From: Serratia plymuthica NBRC 102599
GTDB taxonomy: Bacteria > Pseudomonadota > Gammaproteobacteria > Enterobacterales > Enterobacteriaceae
Assembly (NCBI RefSeq): GCF_001590925.1
Contig: NZ_BCTU01000012.1
Location: 62,001 to 126,000, forward strand
DNA length: 64,000 bases
Reading direction: 5' to 3'
The notes beneath the pieces were generated by a model. That model saw only the letters and a list, made by a program, of their open reading frames with translations, ran no database searches and had not been told where the DNA came from. The position numbers and the translations under genes were made by a program. Numbering within the stretch: the stretch's first letter is position 1; every line of letters begins with the position of its first letter. This document shows, one piece after another, positions 34,469 through 45,180 of the stretch.

Positions 34469-37400
34469 ATGCAGGTCAGCAGAAGGCAGTTCTTTAAGAT
34501 CTGCGCTGGCGGTATGGCAGGAACGACGGTAGCCGCACTGGGCTTTGCCCCGGAAGTGGCGTTAGCGGAGACCCGGCAGTACAAACTGCTGCGCGCCCGT
34601 GAAACCCGTAATACCTGTACGTATTGTTCCGTCGGCTGTGGGCTGTTGATGTACAGCCTTGGTGATGGCGCCAAAAACGCCAAAGAAAGCATATTCCACA
34701 TTGAAGGGGACCCGGATCACCCGGTAAACCGCGGCGCGCTTTGCCCGAAAGGCGCGGGGCTGGTCGACTTCATCCACAGTGCAAGCCGTCTCCAGTTCCC
34801 GGAGTATCGTGCGCCAGGGTCAGATAAATGGCAGCGCATTAGCTGGGACGATGCCTTTACCCGCATCGCCAAACTGATGAAGGAAGACCGTGACGCCAAC
34901 TTCGTGAAAACCAACGAACAGGGCGTCACCGTCAACCGCTGGCTGAGCACCGGCATGCTGTGTGCCTCCGCCTCCAGTAACGAAACCGGGTATTTAACCC
35001 AAAAATTTAGTCGCGCTCTCGGCATGCTTGCCGTAGACAACCAGGCGCGTGTCTGACACGGACCAACGGTAGCAAGTCTTGCTCCAACATTTGGTCGCGG
35101 TGCGATGACCAACCACTGGGTTGATATCAAGAACGCGAATCTGATTATCGTCATGGGCGGTAATGCGGCGGAAGCGCATCCGGTGGGGTTCCGCTGGGCG
35201 ATGGAAGCCAAGATTCACAATAAAGCCAAGCTGATCGTCATCGATCCGCGCTTTACCCGTACCGCATCGGTGGCGGATTTCTACACGCCGATCCGTTCCG
35301 GTACCGACATCGCCTTCCTGTCGGGCGTGTTGCTGTACCTGATCACCAACGACAAGATCAACCGCGAGTACGTCGAGGCCTACACCAACGCCAGCCTGCT
35401 GGTGCGGGAAGACTTTACCTTCGAAGACGGCCTGTTCAGCGGCTACGACGCGGAAAACCGCAAATACGACAAAACCACCTGGAATTATCAGCTCGATGAA
35501 AACGGCTTCGCCAAGCGCGATGTCACGTTGCAGGATCCGCGCTGCGTGTGGAACATGCTCAAACAGCACGTCAGCCGCTATACGCCGGAGGTGGTGAACA
35601 ATATCTGCGGCACGCCGACCGAGGATTTCATCAAGGTCTGCGAATACATCGCCGAAACCTGCGTGGCGGATAAAACCGCGTCGTTCCTGTACGCCCTGGG
35701 CTGGACTCAGCACTCGGTCGGCGCGCAGAACATCCGCACCATGGCGATGATCCAGCTGCTGCTCGGCAACATGGGCATGGCGGGCGGCGGCGTCAACGCG
35801 CTGCGCGGCCACTCCAATATCCAGGGTCTGACCGATCTGGGTCTGTTGTCGCAGAGCCTGCCGGGCTATATGACGCTGCCTTCGGAAAAACATCCGGATA
35901 TCGACACCTACCTGAAGGCCAACACGCCGAAGGCGCTGCTGCCGGGCCAGGTGAACTACTGGAGCAACTACCCGAAATTCTTCGTCAGCATGATGAAGAG
36001 CTTCTACGGCGACAAGGCGCAGAAAGACAACGGCTGGGGCTTTGACTGGTTGCCGAAGTGGGACAAAGGCTACGATGTACTGCAGTACTTCGAGATGATG
36101 TCGCAAGGGAAGGTCAACGGCTATTTGTGCCAGGGCTTTAACCCGGTCGCGTCGTTCCCGAACAAAAACAAGGTCGTGGCCTCGTTGTCGAAGCTGAAGT
36201 TCCTGGTGACGATAGATCCGCTCAACACCGAGACCTCCAACTTCTGGCAGAACCACGGCGAGTTCAACGACGTCGATCCGTCGAAGATTCAGACCGAGGT
36301 GTTCCGCCTGCCGTCCACCTGCTTTGCCGAAGAAAACGGCTCGATCGTCAACTCCGGCCGCTGGTTGCAGTGGCACTGGAAAGGCGCGGACGCCCCCGGT
36401 GAGGCGATGAACGACGGGGAAATCCTGGCGGGCATTTTCATCCGCCTGCGCGAGATGTACGCGCGCGACGGCGGCGCGGTGCCTGAACAGGTGCTGAACA
36501 TGACCTGGGATTACCTGACGCCGGAAAACCCCGCTTCGGAAGAAGTGGCGATGGAAAGCAACGGCAAGGCGCTGGCGGACATTCTCGACGCCGACGGCAA
36601 AGTGCTGGCGAAAAAGGGCGAACAGCTCAGCACCTTCGCTCACCTGCGTGACGACGGCACCACCGCCAGCGGCTGTTGGATCTTTGCCGGCAGCTGGACG
36701 CCGGCCGGCAACCAGATGGCGCGGCGCGATAACGCCGATCCGTCCGGCCTCGGTAACACGCTGGGTTGGGCCTGGGCCTGGCCGCTCAACCGCCGCATTC
36801 TGTATAACCGCGCTTCGGCCGACCCGCAGGGGAAACCCTGGGATCCGAAACGTCAGTTGCTGGAGTGGGACGGCGCCAAGTGGGGCGGGGTGGATATCCC
36901 GGACTACAGCGCCGCCGCGCCGGGCAGCGATGTCGGGCCGTTTATCATGCAGCCGGAAGGCATGGGCCGCCTGTTCGCCACCGACAAAATGGCGGAAGGG
37001 CCGTTCCCTGAGCACTACGAGCCGTTTGAAACGCCGCTCGGCACCAACCCGCTGCACCCGAACGTGGTCTCCAACCCGGCGGCGCGCGTGTTCAAGGACG
37101 ATCTGGCGGCGATGGGCAAATCCGACAAGTTCCCGTATGTCGGCACCACCTATCGTCTGACCGAGCACTTCCACTATTGGACCAAGCACGCGGAGCTCAA
37201 TGCCATCGCGCAGCCGGAGCAGTTTGTGGAGATCGGCGAGAAGCTGGCGGAGAAAAAAGGCATCAAGCACGGCGATACGGTGAAAGTCAGCTCCAACCGC
37301 GGCTATATCAAGGCCAAGGCGGTGGTGACCAAGCGTATCCGTACTTTGCAGGTGAACGGCCAGGAGGTCGACACCATCGGCATCCCGATCCACTGGGGTT

Positions 37401-37516
37401 ACGAAGGGGTGGCGAAGAAAGGCTTTATCGCCAACACGCTGACGCCGTTTGTCGGCGATGCCAACACGCAAACGCCGGAGTTCAAGGCGTTCCTGGTTAA
37501 CGTGGAAAAGGTGTAA
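34469..37516 (+). CDS. fdoG: Formate dehydrogenase-O, selenocysteine-containing alpha subunit
   Basis: 1015 residues when the in-frame TGA at 35054-35056 (codon 196) is read as selenocysteine, the same position as Sec196 in E. coli FdoG. Twin-arginine signal SRRQFFK at the start directs the folded, cofactor-loaded protein to the periplasmic face. A 4Fe-4S motif (CTYCSVGCGLL...) follows the signal, then the Mo-bisPGD catalytic domain (ALGMLAVDNQARV-U-HGP). It oxidises formate to CO2 and passes electrons to FdoH. It forms an operon with fdoH, fdoI and fdhE. A stop-codon misreading would split it into two ORFs, but both halves are fully family-like. Confidence 0.97.
35054..35096 (+). promoter_or_regulatory. 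Bacterial SECIS hairpin at the fdoG UGA codon
   Basis: Directly after the UGA, GACCAA (35061-35066) can pair with TTGGTC (35091-35096), and AGCAA/TTGCT form an apical stem with a GTC loop carrying the expected G and U. SelB binds this type of hairpin to deliver Sec-tRNA. Confidence 0.85.
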
Positions 37517-37528
37517 CGGAGACGAATT

Positions 37529-38428
37529 ATGGCAATGCAATCTCAGGACATCATTCGTAAATCCGCCACCAATGGTTTCACGCCGGCCCCGCGCGCCCGT
37601 GACCACCAGGAAGAAGTGGCCAAACTTATCGATGTCACCACCTGTATTGGCTGCAAGGCCTGTCAGGTGGCCTGTTCCGAATGGAACGACATCCGCGATG
37701 AAATCGGCAGCAACGTCGGGGTGTACGATAACCCCGCCGATCTGACCGCCAAGTCGTGGACGGTCATGCGCTTCTCCGAAGTGGAGGAAAACGGCAAGCT
37801 GGAATGGTTGATCCGCAAGGATGGCTGCATGCACTGCGCCGATCCGGGTTGCCTGAAGGCTTGCCCGTCGGAAGGCGCAATCATTCAGTACGCCAACGGC
37901 ATCGTCGACTTCCAGTCCGAGCACTGCATCGGCTGCGGCTACTGCATCGCCGGCTGCCCGTTCGACGTGCCGCGTATGAACAAGGACGACAATCGGGTGT
38001 ACAAATGCACCCTGTGCGTCGACCGCGTTGATGTCGGCCAGGAACCGGCCTGCGTGAAGACCTGCCCGACCGGCGCGATTCACTTCGGCACCAAGGACGC
38101 GATGAAGCAGATTGCCGCCGAGCGCGTCGGCGAGCTGAACACCCGCGGTTATCAGAACGCCGGTCTGTACGATCCGGCGGGCGTGGGCGGCACCCACGTG
38201 ATGTATGTGCTGCACCACGCCGACAAACCGCAGCTGTATCACGGTTTGCCGAATAACCCGACCATCAGCCCGGCGATCACGTTCTGGAAAGGCGTGTGGA
38301 AACCCCTGGCGGCCATCGGCTTTGCCGCCACCTTTGCAGCGAGCGTGTTCCACTATGTCGGCGTCGGTCCTAATCGCGTCGAAGAGGAAGACAACGACGA
38401 GCTGCACGATGAGGAGACGCGCAAATGA
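37529..38428 (+). CDS. fdoH: Formate dehydrogenase-O iron-sulfur subunit
   Basis: 299-residue electron-transfer subunit with four ferredoxin-type cysteine clusters visible ([43 protein letters not shown]...CVKTCP) and one C-terminal membrane helix ([16 protein letters not shown]). It relays electrons from FdoG to the cytochrome subunit. It starts 12 bp after fdoG and overlaps fdoI by 4 bp (ATGA). Confidence 0.96.
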   Translation: MAMQSQDIIRKSATNGFTPAPRARDHQEEVAKLIDVTTCIGCKACQVACSEWNDIRDEIGSNVGVYDNPADLTAKSWTVMRFSEVEENGKLEWLIRKDGCMHCADPGCLKACPSEGAIIQYANGIVDFQSEHCIGCGYCIAGCPFDVPRMNKDDNRVYKCTLCVDRVDVGQEPACVKTCPTGAIHFGTKDAMKQIAAERVGELNTRGYQNAGLYDPAGVGGTHVMYVLHHADKPQLYHGLPNNPTISPAITFWKGVWKPLAAIGFAATFAASVFHYVGVGPNRVEEEDNDELHDEETRK

Positions 38429-39060
38429 AGAAGGAAAAGCGGATTCAGCGCTACAGCGCGCCGGAGCGGATTAACCACTGGATTGTGGCGTTCTGCTTTG
38501 TGTTCGCGGCCATCAGCGGGCTGGGGTTCTTTTTCCCCTCCTTCAACTGGCTGATGAACATCTTAGGTACGCCGCAGCTGGCGCGCATCCTGCACCCCTT
38601 TGTCGGGGTGCTCATGTTTGCGGCCTTCCTGCTGATGTTCCTGCGCTACTGGAAGCATAATCTGATCAACCGCGAAGACATCGTCTGGGCCAAAAACATC
38701 CACAAAATCGCCATGAACGAGGAAGTGGGCGACACCGGGCGTTATAATTTCGGTCAGAAGTGCGTATTCTGGGCAGCTATCGTCAGCCTGGTGCTGCTGC
38801 TGGCCAGCGGTGTGGTGATCTGGCGGCCGTACTTTGCGCCGTCGTTCCCGATACCGCTGATCCGCATCGCGCTGCTGGTGCATTCGCTGGCGGCGGTCGG
38901 CCTGATCATCGTGATTATGGTGCACATTTACGCCGCGCTGTGGGTAAAAGGCACCATCACCGCGATGGTCGAAGGCTGGGTGCCTGCGGCCTGGGCTAAA
39001 AAACATCATCCGCGCTGGTACCGAGAGGTCCGCGAGAAACGACAGGAAGACAAACCCTGA
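38425..39060 (+). CDS. fdoI: Formate dehydrogenase-O cytochrome b556 subunit
   Basis: 211 residues, the same as E. coli FdoI. Four membrane helices and conserved haem-ligand histidines ([37 protein letters not shown]) are visible. It anchors the complex and passes electrons to menaquinone/ubiquinone. Start and stop overlap fdoH and fdhE by 4 and 1 bp, indicating tight coupling. Confidence 0.96.
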   Translation: MKKEKRIQRYSAPERINHWIVAFCFVFAAISGLGFFFPSFNWLMNILGTPQLARILHPFVGVLMFAAFLLMFLRYWKHNLINREDIVWAKNIHKIAMNEEVGDTGRYNFGQKCVFWAAIVSLVLLLASGVVIWRPYFAPSFPIPLIRIALLVHSLAAVGLIIVIMVHIYAALWVKGTITAMVEGWVPAAWAKKHHPRWYREVREKRQEDKP

Positions 39061-39989
39061 TGAGCATCCGCATCGTTCCTAAAGAGCAGTTAGGGGCACA
39101 GCGCGAGAAGTCCACAACGGCGGAGACAATTCCGCCGTTACTTTTCGCCAATTTGAAAAGCCTCTACAGCCGCCGCGCCGAACGCCTGCGCAAGCTGGCG
39201 ACGGACAACCCGCTGGGCGACTACCTGAACTTCGCCGCCCAACTGGCCGAGGCGCAGCACCATGCGCTGCACGACAACCCGTTGCAGTTGGATCTGACCG
39301 AAGCGCTGCAGCAGGGCGCGGCCAGCGGCAAGCCGCCGCTGGATTTGAGCGTTTATCCGCGCAGCGAGCATTGGCACCGGCTGCTGGGCTCGTTGATCGC
39401 CGAGCTGCGTCCACAGGCGCCGGAACACATTCTGGCGGTGCTGGATAACCTGGAAAAGGCATCGGCGCATGAGCTGGAGCTGATGGCCGACGCCTTGCTC
39501 AACCGCGAGTTCGGCAAGATCGGCAGCGAGAAAGCGCCGTTCATCTGGGCTGCGCTGTCGCTTTACTGGGCGCAAATGGCAAGCCTGATCCCCGGCAAGG
39601 CGCGCGCGGAATATGGCGAGCATCGCCAGTTCTGCCCGGTGTGCGGCAGCATTCCGGTCTCCAGCGTGGTGCATATCGGCACCGTCAGCGGCCTGCGCTA
39701 TTTGCACTGCAACCTGTGCGAAAGCGAGTGGCACGTGGTGCGGATAAAATGCAGCAACTGCGAGCAAACCCGCGATCTGAATTACTGGTCGCTGGACAGC
39801 GAACTGGCGGCGGTGAAAGCGGAAAGCTGTGGCGACTGCGGCACTTACCTGAAGATTTTGTATCAGGAAAAAGATCCGCATATCGAAGCGGTGGCCGACG
39901 ATCTGGCCTCGCTGGTGCTGGACGCCAAGCTGGAAGATGAAGGTTTTGCCCGCAGCAGCATCAACCCGTTCCTGTTCCCGGGGGAGTAA
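39060..39989 (+). CDS. fdhE: Formate dehydrogenase accessory protein FdhE
   Basis: 309 residues, identical in length to E. coli FdhE, a cytoplasmic rubredoxin-like protein needed for maturation or quality control of formate dehydrogenases before Tat export. CxxC pairs are visible ([28 protein letters not shown]). The ATG at 39060 overlaps the fdoI stop codon (TGATG). Confidence 0.95.
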   Translation: MSIRIVPKEQLGAQREKSTTAETIPPLLFANLKSLYSRRAERLRKLATDNPLGDYLNFAAQLAEAQHHALHDNPLQLDLTEALQQGAASGKPPLDLSVYPRSEHWHRLLGSLIAELRPQAPEHILAVLDNLEKASAHELELMADALLNREFGKIGSEKAPFIWAALSLYWAQMASLIPGKARAEYGEHRQFCPVCGSIPVSSVVHIGTVSGLRYLHCNLCESEWHVVRIKCSNCEQTRDLNYWSLDSELAAVKAESCGDCGTYLKILYQEKDPHIEAVADDLASLVLDAKLEDEGFARSSINPFLFPGE

Positions 39990-40116
39990 ATCGCAAAATG
40001 TCGGTATTTGCCCCTTACGAGTGGTCAGATGATTAATTTCAGACTGCGCATCTGGCATTCACAGGGGCGAGTTGCTACGTTTACGCAATGACGCGCAACG
40101 CGAAAGGAAAGGGACG

Positions 40117-40758
40117 ATGTTGAAGACCATTGCGAAACTCACGGCGGTCGCCGTTCTGGCGATCGGGCTGTCGGCCTGTGACAACAAGGAAGACACCAAA
40201 CCGGCAGTACCTAAGCCGGACCCCAAGCCGATCGTGACGCAGCCCATTGCGCCGCCACCGCCACCGGTGGAAAGCGAGCCTGTGGGGCTGAAGGTATCGC
40301 TGCAAAGGGGTAACGTGACCTTTTTACTGCCGGCGGGGTTTAGCGATCAGACCCAGAACAGCGGCATCGTCAACGACAGCAAATCCACCATTCAGCGTTT
40401 CCTCGACGGCAAGACACGCCAGAGCACCGTCTCCTCCGAAGTGGTCCCGCCTGATGACATGAAGCTCAACACCAGCGATAAAATGCTGAAAGATTTGACG
40501 CAAAGCATCATCACCGAGCTGGCCGACCGCTATCAGAATATCAAGACCACCAAAGAAGAGAACTTCAGCGTCGGTAAGCAGAAGTTCCATCGGCTGGATA
40601 CCGAGCAAAGCGTCAATGGGCAAAAGGTACTCTCCACCTTTGTGCTGACGGTATTGAATAAAAGGGTGGTGACGTTGCAAATGCTGTCACCGGCCAAAAC
40701 GCCGGAGGCGCACCAGGCGCTGGTTCAGCGGATTATCGACACGCTGGTGGTGAAATAA
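40117..40758 (+). CDS. DcrB-domain lipoprotein
   Basis: 213-residue probable lipoprotein: lipobox LSAC near residue 20, then an unstructured Lys/Pro-rich linker (KPAVPKPDPKPIVTQPIAPP) and a DcrB/PsbP-like C-terminal domain (VTFLLPAGFSDQTQ ... VVTLQMLSPAKTP). DcrB proteins are inner-membrane or envelope lipoproteins of uncertain role, linked in E. coli to phage C1/C6 infection and to Lgt-dependent processing. The start at 40117 follows AAGGAAAGGG. It is separate from the formate dehydrogenase operon (127-bp gap). Confidence 0.75.
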   Translation: MLKTIAKLTAVAVLAIGLSACDNKEDTKPAVPKPDPKPIVTQPIAPPPPPVESEPVGLKVSLQRGNVTFLLPAGFSDQTQNSGIVNDSKSTIQRFLDGKTRQSTVSSEVVPPDDMKLNTSDKMLKDLTQSIITELADRYQNIKTTKEENFSVGKQKFHRLDTEQSVNGQKVLSTFVLTVLNKRVVTLQMLSPAKTPEAHQALVQRIIDTLVVK

Positions 40759-40793
40759 CAACGCTGTGATTCGACAGCTCGGGGGGAAGACGG

Positions 40794-41399
40794 ATGAAGC
40801 TGATTGGCAGTTATACCAGCCCTTTTGTACGCAAGATTTCCGTGATGTTGCTGGAAAAGGGGATCGCGTTCGAATTCGTTAACGATCCGCCGTATGAGCC
40901 GGGCAGCCGGGTGGTGGAGCTGAATCCGCTCGCCAAGGTGCCGGTGCTGGTGGCCGATGACGGCGTGGCTTATTACGACTCGCGTGTCATTGCCGAATAC
41001 CTCGAACTGCTTCCCGCCGTCCCGGCATTTTTGCCCGCCGATCGCACGGCTGCGCTGCGCATTCGCCAGGTGGAAGCGCTGGCCGACGGCGTAACCGAAG
41101 CCGCCGCCACGCTGTTTCGCGAGAGCAAACGCGCGCCGGAAAAACAGGACGAAAACTGGATACTGCGCCAGCGCGACAAGCTGACGCACGGGCTGGACGC
41201 ACTGGAGAGGCTGGCGCAGGAAAAGACGCTGCTGAACGCCGCCGAGCTGACGTTGGCGGACATCGCTACCGGCTGCGCGCTGGGCTACCTCAATTTCCGC
41301 CGCATCATGCCTAACTGGTGCGTCGAACGGCCTGCGTTGATCAAACTGGCCGAGCGGCTGTTTGCCCGCGAAAGTTTTGCCCGCACTTCACCCCCCTGA
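40794..41399 (+). CDS. yibF: Glutathione S-transferase family protein YibF
   Basis: 201-residue GST-like protein: N-terminal thioredoxin-fold domain (MKLIGSYTSPFVRKISVML, LNPLAKVPVLV with the cis-Pro, YYDSRVIAEYLE) and a helical C-terminal domain. E. coli YibF (202 residues) lies just upstream of selA, as here. The substrate is unknown. Confidence 0.93.
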   Translation: MKLIGSYTSPFVRKISVMLLEKGIAFEFVNDPPYEPGSRVVELNPLAKVPVLVADDGVAYYDSRVIAEYLELLPAVPAFLPADRTAALRIRQVEALADGVTEAAATLFRESKRAPEKQDENWILRQRDKLTHGLDALERLAQEKTLLNAAELTLADIATGCALGYLNFRRIMPNWCVERPALIKLAERLFARESFARTSPP

Positions 41400-41408
41400 A
41401 TTCCCTCA

Positions 41409-41424
41409 CCCCGCTTTGGCGGGG
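41409..41424 (+). terminator. Hairpin after yibF
   Basis: CCCCGC and GCGGGG around TTTG, followed by the T-rich AGTTTGTTTTA, in the yibF-selA gap. A short stem, so termination may be partial. Confidence 0.55.
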
Positions 41425-41468
41425 AGTTTGTTTTATGCCGCATCCTCACACAAAAAAACCGAGCGACC

Positions 41469-42860
41469 ATGAGCACTGAATCCCACCTTCTTTACAGCCA
41501 GTTACCCGCCATCGACCGCCTGCTGCACGATCCCGCTATCGAACCGCTGGTGGCCCAATACGGCCAGACGCTGATTAGCGATCTGCTGCGCGAATTGCAG
41601 TTGCAGGCGCGTGAGACGATCAAGCAGCAGCAGCGGCTGCCCGATTGGTGCAGCGACTGGCCGCAGGCGCTCAGCGCCGGTTTGGCGCAACGGCAGCGTT
41701 CGGCGCTGACGCCGGTCTTCAATCTCAGCGGCACCGTGCTGCACACCAACCTTGGCCGTGCCCTGCTGGCGCAACCGGCAATCGACGCGGTGAGCCATTC
41801 GATGGGGGCGGCGGTGACGCTGGAATACGATCTGGACGGCGCCGGGCGCGGGCATCGCGATCGCGCCGTGGCGGATTTACTGTGCCGCCTGACCGGTGCG
41901 GAAGATGCCTGCATCGTCAATAACAATGCGGCGGCCGTGTTGCTGATGCTGGCGGCGATTGCGCCCGGCAAGGACGTGGTGGTGTCGCGCGGTGAGCTGG
42001 TGGAAATCGGCGGCGCGTTCCGCATCCCCGACGTGATGCGCCAGGCGGGCTGCCGGCTGGTTGAGGTCGGCACCACTAACCGTACCCACCTGAAAGATTA
42101 CCGCAACGCCATCAATGAACAAACCGGACTGCTGATGAAGGTGCATACCAGCAACTACAGCATCCAGGGCTTTACCGCCGCGGTGGATGAAGCCGAACTG
42201 GCGCAGCTTGGCGCCGAATATGGCGTGCCGACCGCCACCGATCTGGGCAGCGGTTCGCTGATTGATATGGCGCAGTACGGCCTGCCGGCCGAGCCGATGC
42301 CGCAGCGGCTGCTGGCCGCCGGGGTGGATCTGGTGACTTTCTCCGGCGACAAGCTGCTGGGCGGCCCGCAGGCCGGGATTATCGTCGGTAAAAAGGCGCT
42401 GATCGCCCGGTTGCAGCAGCATCCGCTTAAACGCGCGCTGCGTGTCGGCAAGCTGACGCTGGCGGCGCTGGAAGCCACGCTGCGTCTCTACCAGCAGCCT
42501 GAATGGTTGGTGGAGCGACTGCCGACACTGCGGCTGCTGACCCGCCCGCAACAGGCGATGCAGGCCGCAGCCGAACGCTTGCTGCACACGCTGGAACCGC
42601 AGTTTGGCGAACGTTTCCAACTGCGCGCCGAACCGTGCTGGTCGCAGATTGGCAGCGGCTCGCTGCCGGTGGACAGGTTGCCCAGCTACGCATTGACCTT
42701 TACGCCGCTCGACGGCCGTGGGGCGACGCTGGAAGCGCTGGCAGAACGCTGGCGCCGCCTGCCGCAGCCGGTGATCGGCCGAATTAACGACGGCCGGCTG
42801 TGGCTGGATCTGCGCTGCCTTGAGCAGGAACAAGCGCTGATCGAGGCGTTAAACGCATGA
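41469..42860 (+). CDS. selA: L-seryl-tRNA(Sec) selenium transferase
   Basis: 463 residues, same as E. coli SelA. PLP enzyme that converts seryl-tRNA(Sec) to selenocysteinyl-tRNA(Sec) with selenophosphate. The PLP-lysine region is [19 protein letters not shown]; other conserved sequences are [18 protein letters not shown] and [14 protein letters not shown]. It overlaps selB by 4 bp. The formate dehydrogenase it serves is 4 kb upstream. Confidence 0.96.
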   Translation: MSTESHLLYSQLPAIDRLLHDPAIEPLVAQYGQTLISDLLRELQLQARETIKQQQRLPDWCSDWPQALSAGLAQRQRSALTPVFNLSGTVLHTNLGRALLAQPAIDAVSHSMGAAVTLEYDLDGAGRGHRDRAVADLLCRLTGAEDACIVNNNAAAVLLMLAAIAPGKDVVVSRGELVEIGGAFRIPDVMRQAGCRLVEVGTTNRTHLKDYRNAINEQTGLLMKVHTSNYSIQGFTAAVDEAELAQLGAEYGVPTATDLGSGSLIDMAQYGLPAEPMPQRLLAAGVDLVTFSGDKLLGGPQAGIIVGKKALIARLQQHPLKRALRVGKLTLAALEATLRLYQQPEWLVERLPTLRLLTRPQQAMQAAAERLLHTLEPQFGERFQLRAEPCWSQIGSGSLPVDRLPSYALTFTPLDGRGATLEALAERWRRLPQPVIGRINDGRLWLDLRCLEQEQALIEALNA

Positions 42861-44704
42861 TTATCGCCACTGCCGGCCATGTCGATCATGGCAAAACCAC
42901 CCTGTTGCAGGCGATCTCCGGGATCAACGCCGATCGCCTGCCGGAAGAAAAACGCCGCGGCATGACCATAGATCTGGGCTATGCCTACTGGCCGCAGCCC
43001 GACGGCCGGGTGCTGGGTTTTATCGACGTGCCCGGCCATGAAAAATTCCTCGCCAATATGCTGGCGGGCATCGGCGGCATCGATCATGCGCTGCTGGTGG
43101 TGGCCTGCGACGACGGCGTGATGGCGCAAACGCGTGAACATTTGGCGATCCTGCGGCTGAGTGGGCGCCCGGCGCTGACGGTGGCATTGACCAAGGCCGA
43201 TCGGGTGGACGAAACGCGGGTTGACGAGGTGCGGCGGCAGGTCAGCGATGAACTGGCGCGGCAGGGCTGGCCCGATGCGCCGCTGTTTGTCACCGCAGCG
43301 GTGCGGGATCGGGGGATTGACGCCCTGCGCGCGCATCTGCTGGCGTTACGGCCTGATGAGCATGCGCTGACGCGCCGTTTCCGGCTGGCGGTAGACCGCG
43401 CCTTCAGCGTGAAAGGGGCGGGTCTGGTCGTCACAGGTACAGCGTTGGGCGGGCAGGTGGCGGTAGGGGATACGCTGTGGCTGACCGGTGCGGACGCTCC
43501 GGTGCGGGTACGCGGCCTGCATGCGCAGAATCAACAGGTTGAGCAGGCGCAGGCCGGGCAGCGCATCGCACTGAACATCAGCGGTGACGTCAGCAAAGAG
43601 CAGGTGGCTCGCGGTGACTGGTTGTTGGCGAAAAAGCCGTTGCAGGCGGCAGAACGCATTCTGGTGGCGCTGGATCTCGACCAGCCGATCAAGCATTGGC
43701 AACCGCTGCATCTGCATCACGCCGCCAGCCATATCACCGGCCGGATTGCGTTATTGAATGAACAGCTGGCGGAGCTGATCCTCGATCGCCCGCTGTGGCT
43801 GGCGGACAACGATCGGCTGGTGCTGCGCGATATCGGCGCCCGCCAGACCCTGGGCGGCGCACGGGTGCTGAGTTTGACGACGCCGAAACGCGGTAAACGC
43901 CAGCCGGATTACCTTGCCTGGTTGGCGGCATTGGCGCAAGCCGGCGACGATCGCCAGGCGCTGGCGCTGCACCTGCCCAACGGGCCGCTGGATCTGGCGA
44001 TGTTCGCCTGGGCGCGGCAACTGACCGAAGGCGGTCTGGCCGAGCTGTTGGCGGACCATGAATGGCTGATTGCCGGCGAGTGGGCACTGGCGCAGGAGAA
44101 TGCACAGCAGGGCCAACAGCGCTTGCTGCAAGTCCTGTTCGAGTATCACCAGCAGCATGCCGATCAGCTTGGGCTGGGGCGAGCGCGTCTGCGGCGCATG
44201 GCGTTGCCTTCATTGCCTGAAGCGCTGGTATTTATGATGATCGATCGGTTGCTGGCTGCCGGAAGCGTGCGTAATACGCGCGGCTGGCTGCACTTGCCGG
44301 AGCATGGCCTGGCGTTCAGCGCGGAAGAACAGAGTCTGTGGAGCCGTATTGCGCCGCTGTTCGGTGACGAAGCCTGGTGGGTGCGCGATTTGGCCGCAGA
44401 ATTGGGCGAAGAAGAGGCCCCCGTGCGGGCGACGCTGCGTAAAGCCGCTCAGTTGGGGCATGTCACTGCGGTGGTGGTGGACCGTTATTATCTCAGCCGT
44501 CGTATCGAACAGTTCGCTGCGCTTATCCGCGAGCTGGATGCAACGCAGGGCAGCACCAACGCCGCGGATTTCCGCGACAGGCTCGGCGTCGGCCGCAAGC
44601 TGGCGATCCAGGTGCTGGAGTTTTTCGATCGCAGCGGCTTTACCCGCCGCAAAGGCAATCAACATCTGCTGCGCGATGGCGGGCTGTATACCCGTCATAC
44701 TTGA
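42857..44704 (+). CDS. selB: Selenocysteine-specific elongation factor SelB
   Basis: 615-residue GTPase (E. coli 614). G-motifs are visible: [14 protein letters not shown] (G1), [13 protein letters not shown] (G3) and TKADRVDE (G4). Domains II-III follow, and then winged-helix repeats in the C-terminal third that bind the SECIS hairpin. It delivers Sec-tRNA to UGA codons, including that of fdoG here. Its last five codons and the stop lie inside an ERIC repeat starting at 44687, so the C-terminal tail (YTRHT) is repeat-derived. Confidence 0.95.
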   Translation: MIIATAGHVDHGKTTLLQAISGINADRLPEEKRRGMTIDLGYAYWPQPDGRVLGFIDVPGHEKFLANMLAGIGGIDHALLVVACDDGVMAQTREHLAILRLSGRPALTVALTKADRVDETRVDEVRRQVSDELARQGWPDAPLFVTAAVRDRGIDALRAHLLALRPDEHALTRRFRLAVDRAFSVKGAGLVVTGTALGGQVAVGDTLWLTGADAPVRVRGLHAQNQQVEQAQAGQRIALNISGDVSKEQVARGDWLLAKKPLQAAERILVALDLDQPIKHWQPLHLHHAASHITGRIALLNEQLAELILDRPLWLADNDRLVLRDIGARQTLGGARVLSLTTPKRGKRQPDYLAWLAALAQAGDDRQALALHLPNGPLDLAMFAWARQLTEGGLAELLADHEWLIAGEWALAQENAQQGQQRLLQVLFEYHQQHADQLGLGRARLRRMALPSLPEALVFMMIDRLLAAGSVRNTRGWLHLPEHGLAFSAEEQSLWSRIAPLFGDEAWWVRDLAAELGEEEAPVRATLRKAAQLGHVTAVVVDRYYLSRRIEQFAALIRELDATQGSTNAADFRDRLGVGRKLAIQVLEFFDRSGFTRRKGNQHLLRDGGLYTRHT

Positions 44705-44880
44705 AGCTGCCTCTGCGTTGGCTGCGAGCACTCACCCCAGTCACTTACTTGAGTAAGCTCCTGGGGACTCATGCTCTTGCCGCGTTACTCGGCAAAGCCT
44801 CGCCCCGTTGGGGCCAGCGCAAGCGCTGTTCAACAAAGCCGTGGCTTTGTTGTGATGCAACTCCAATTATTTTGGGTATA
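44687..44880 (+). repeat. ERIC element with ~67-bp internal insertion
   Basis: Bounded by TATACCC and GGGTATA and containing the ERIC core (CACTTACTTGAGTAAGCTCC, CTGGGGACTCATG). At 194 bp it is about 67 bp longer than the 127-bp copy at 46600. The extra sequence lies at about 44783-44853 and includes a perfect hairpin (CAACAAAGCC / GGCTTTGTTG). The left end supplies the selB stop codon. Confidence 0.85.
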
Positions 44881-44915
44881 GCCGTGTATTTTGATTAAAT
44901 CGCGAGGTCATCAGG

Positions 44916-45104
44916 ATGAATACTGAAGGTTTATCACCACTGTTCGTAAGAAAAGATGATGAAAAGTATGACGGGCCTGTGCGAGAGAAAGAACAGAGGT
45001 GCTTGACGCTAGAGGCACTTCGTGACGTTGAACAGATGAATTTTATCAGCCATGAGGCGGTACTGGCATGGGCTATAAGTTTGAGAACTGATTCATCTGA
45101 CTGA
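44916..45104 (+). CDS. Orphan antitoxin-like small protein
   Basis: 62 residues. The C-terminal half (LTLEALRDVEQMNFISHEAVLAWAISL) resembles the ALxDVxAGRVIxHxxVxxWAxSL motif of predicted CopG/antitoxin-type transcriptional regulators that normally precede a ParE/RelE toxin. No toxin gene follows; the next feature is a terminator and the converging mdfA. It starts with ATG after GCGAGG/TCAGG. It lies directly next to an ERIC element. It may be a solo antitoxin or the relic of a pair. Confidence 0.55.
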   Translation: MNTEGLSPLFVRKDDEKYDGPVREKEQRCLTLEALRDVEQMNFISHEAVLAWAISLRTDSSD

Positions 45105-45132
45105 TAGTGTTAAATCCAGTGTAAATCTTGAA

Positions 45133-45163
45133 ACACGGAAAGAGATATCGTCTCTTCCCGTGT
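45133..45163. terminator. Bidirectional terminator before mdfA
   Basis: 13-bp arms with one mismatch (ACACGGAAAGAGA at 45133-45145 and TCTCTTCCCGTGT at 45151-45163) between the orphan antitoxin-like gene (+) and mdfA (-). Confidence 0.65.
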
Positions 45164-45180
45164 CGTTAGCTCGGCGCTCG

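Noticed and set aside
35054-35056. In-frame stop codon in fdoG suggesting a pseudogene
   Set aside because: It is at the exact Sec position, both flanks are family-like, a SECIS hairpin follows, and selA/selB are nearby.
34994-38407. 1137-codon open frame on the minus strand opposite fdoG and fdoH
   Set aside because: It is a high-GC antisense shadow of genuine formate dehydrogenase genes; the translation is low-complexity Arg/His/Val-rich with no domain.
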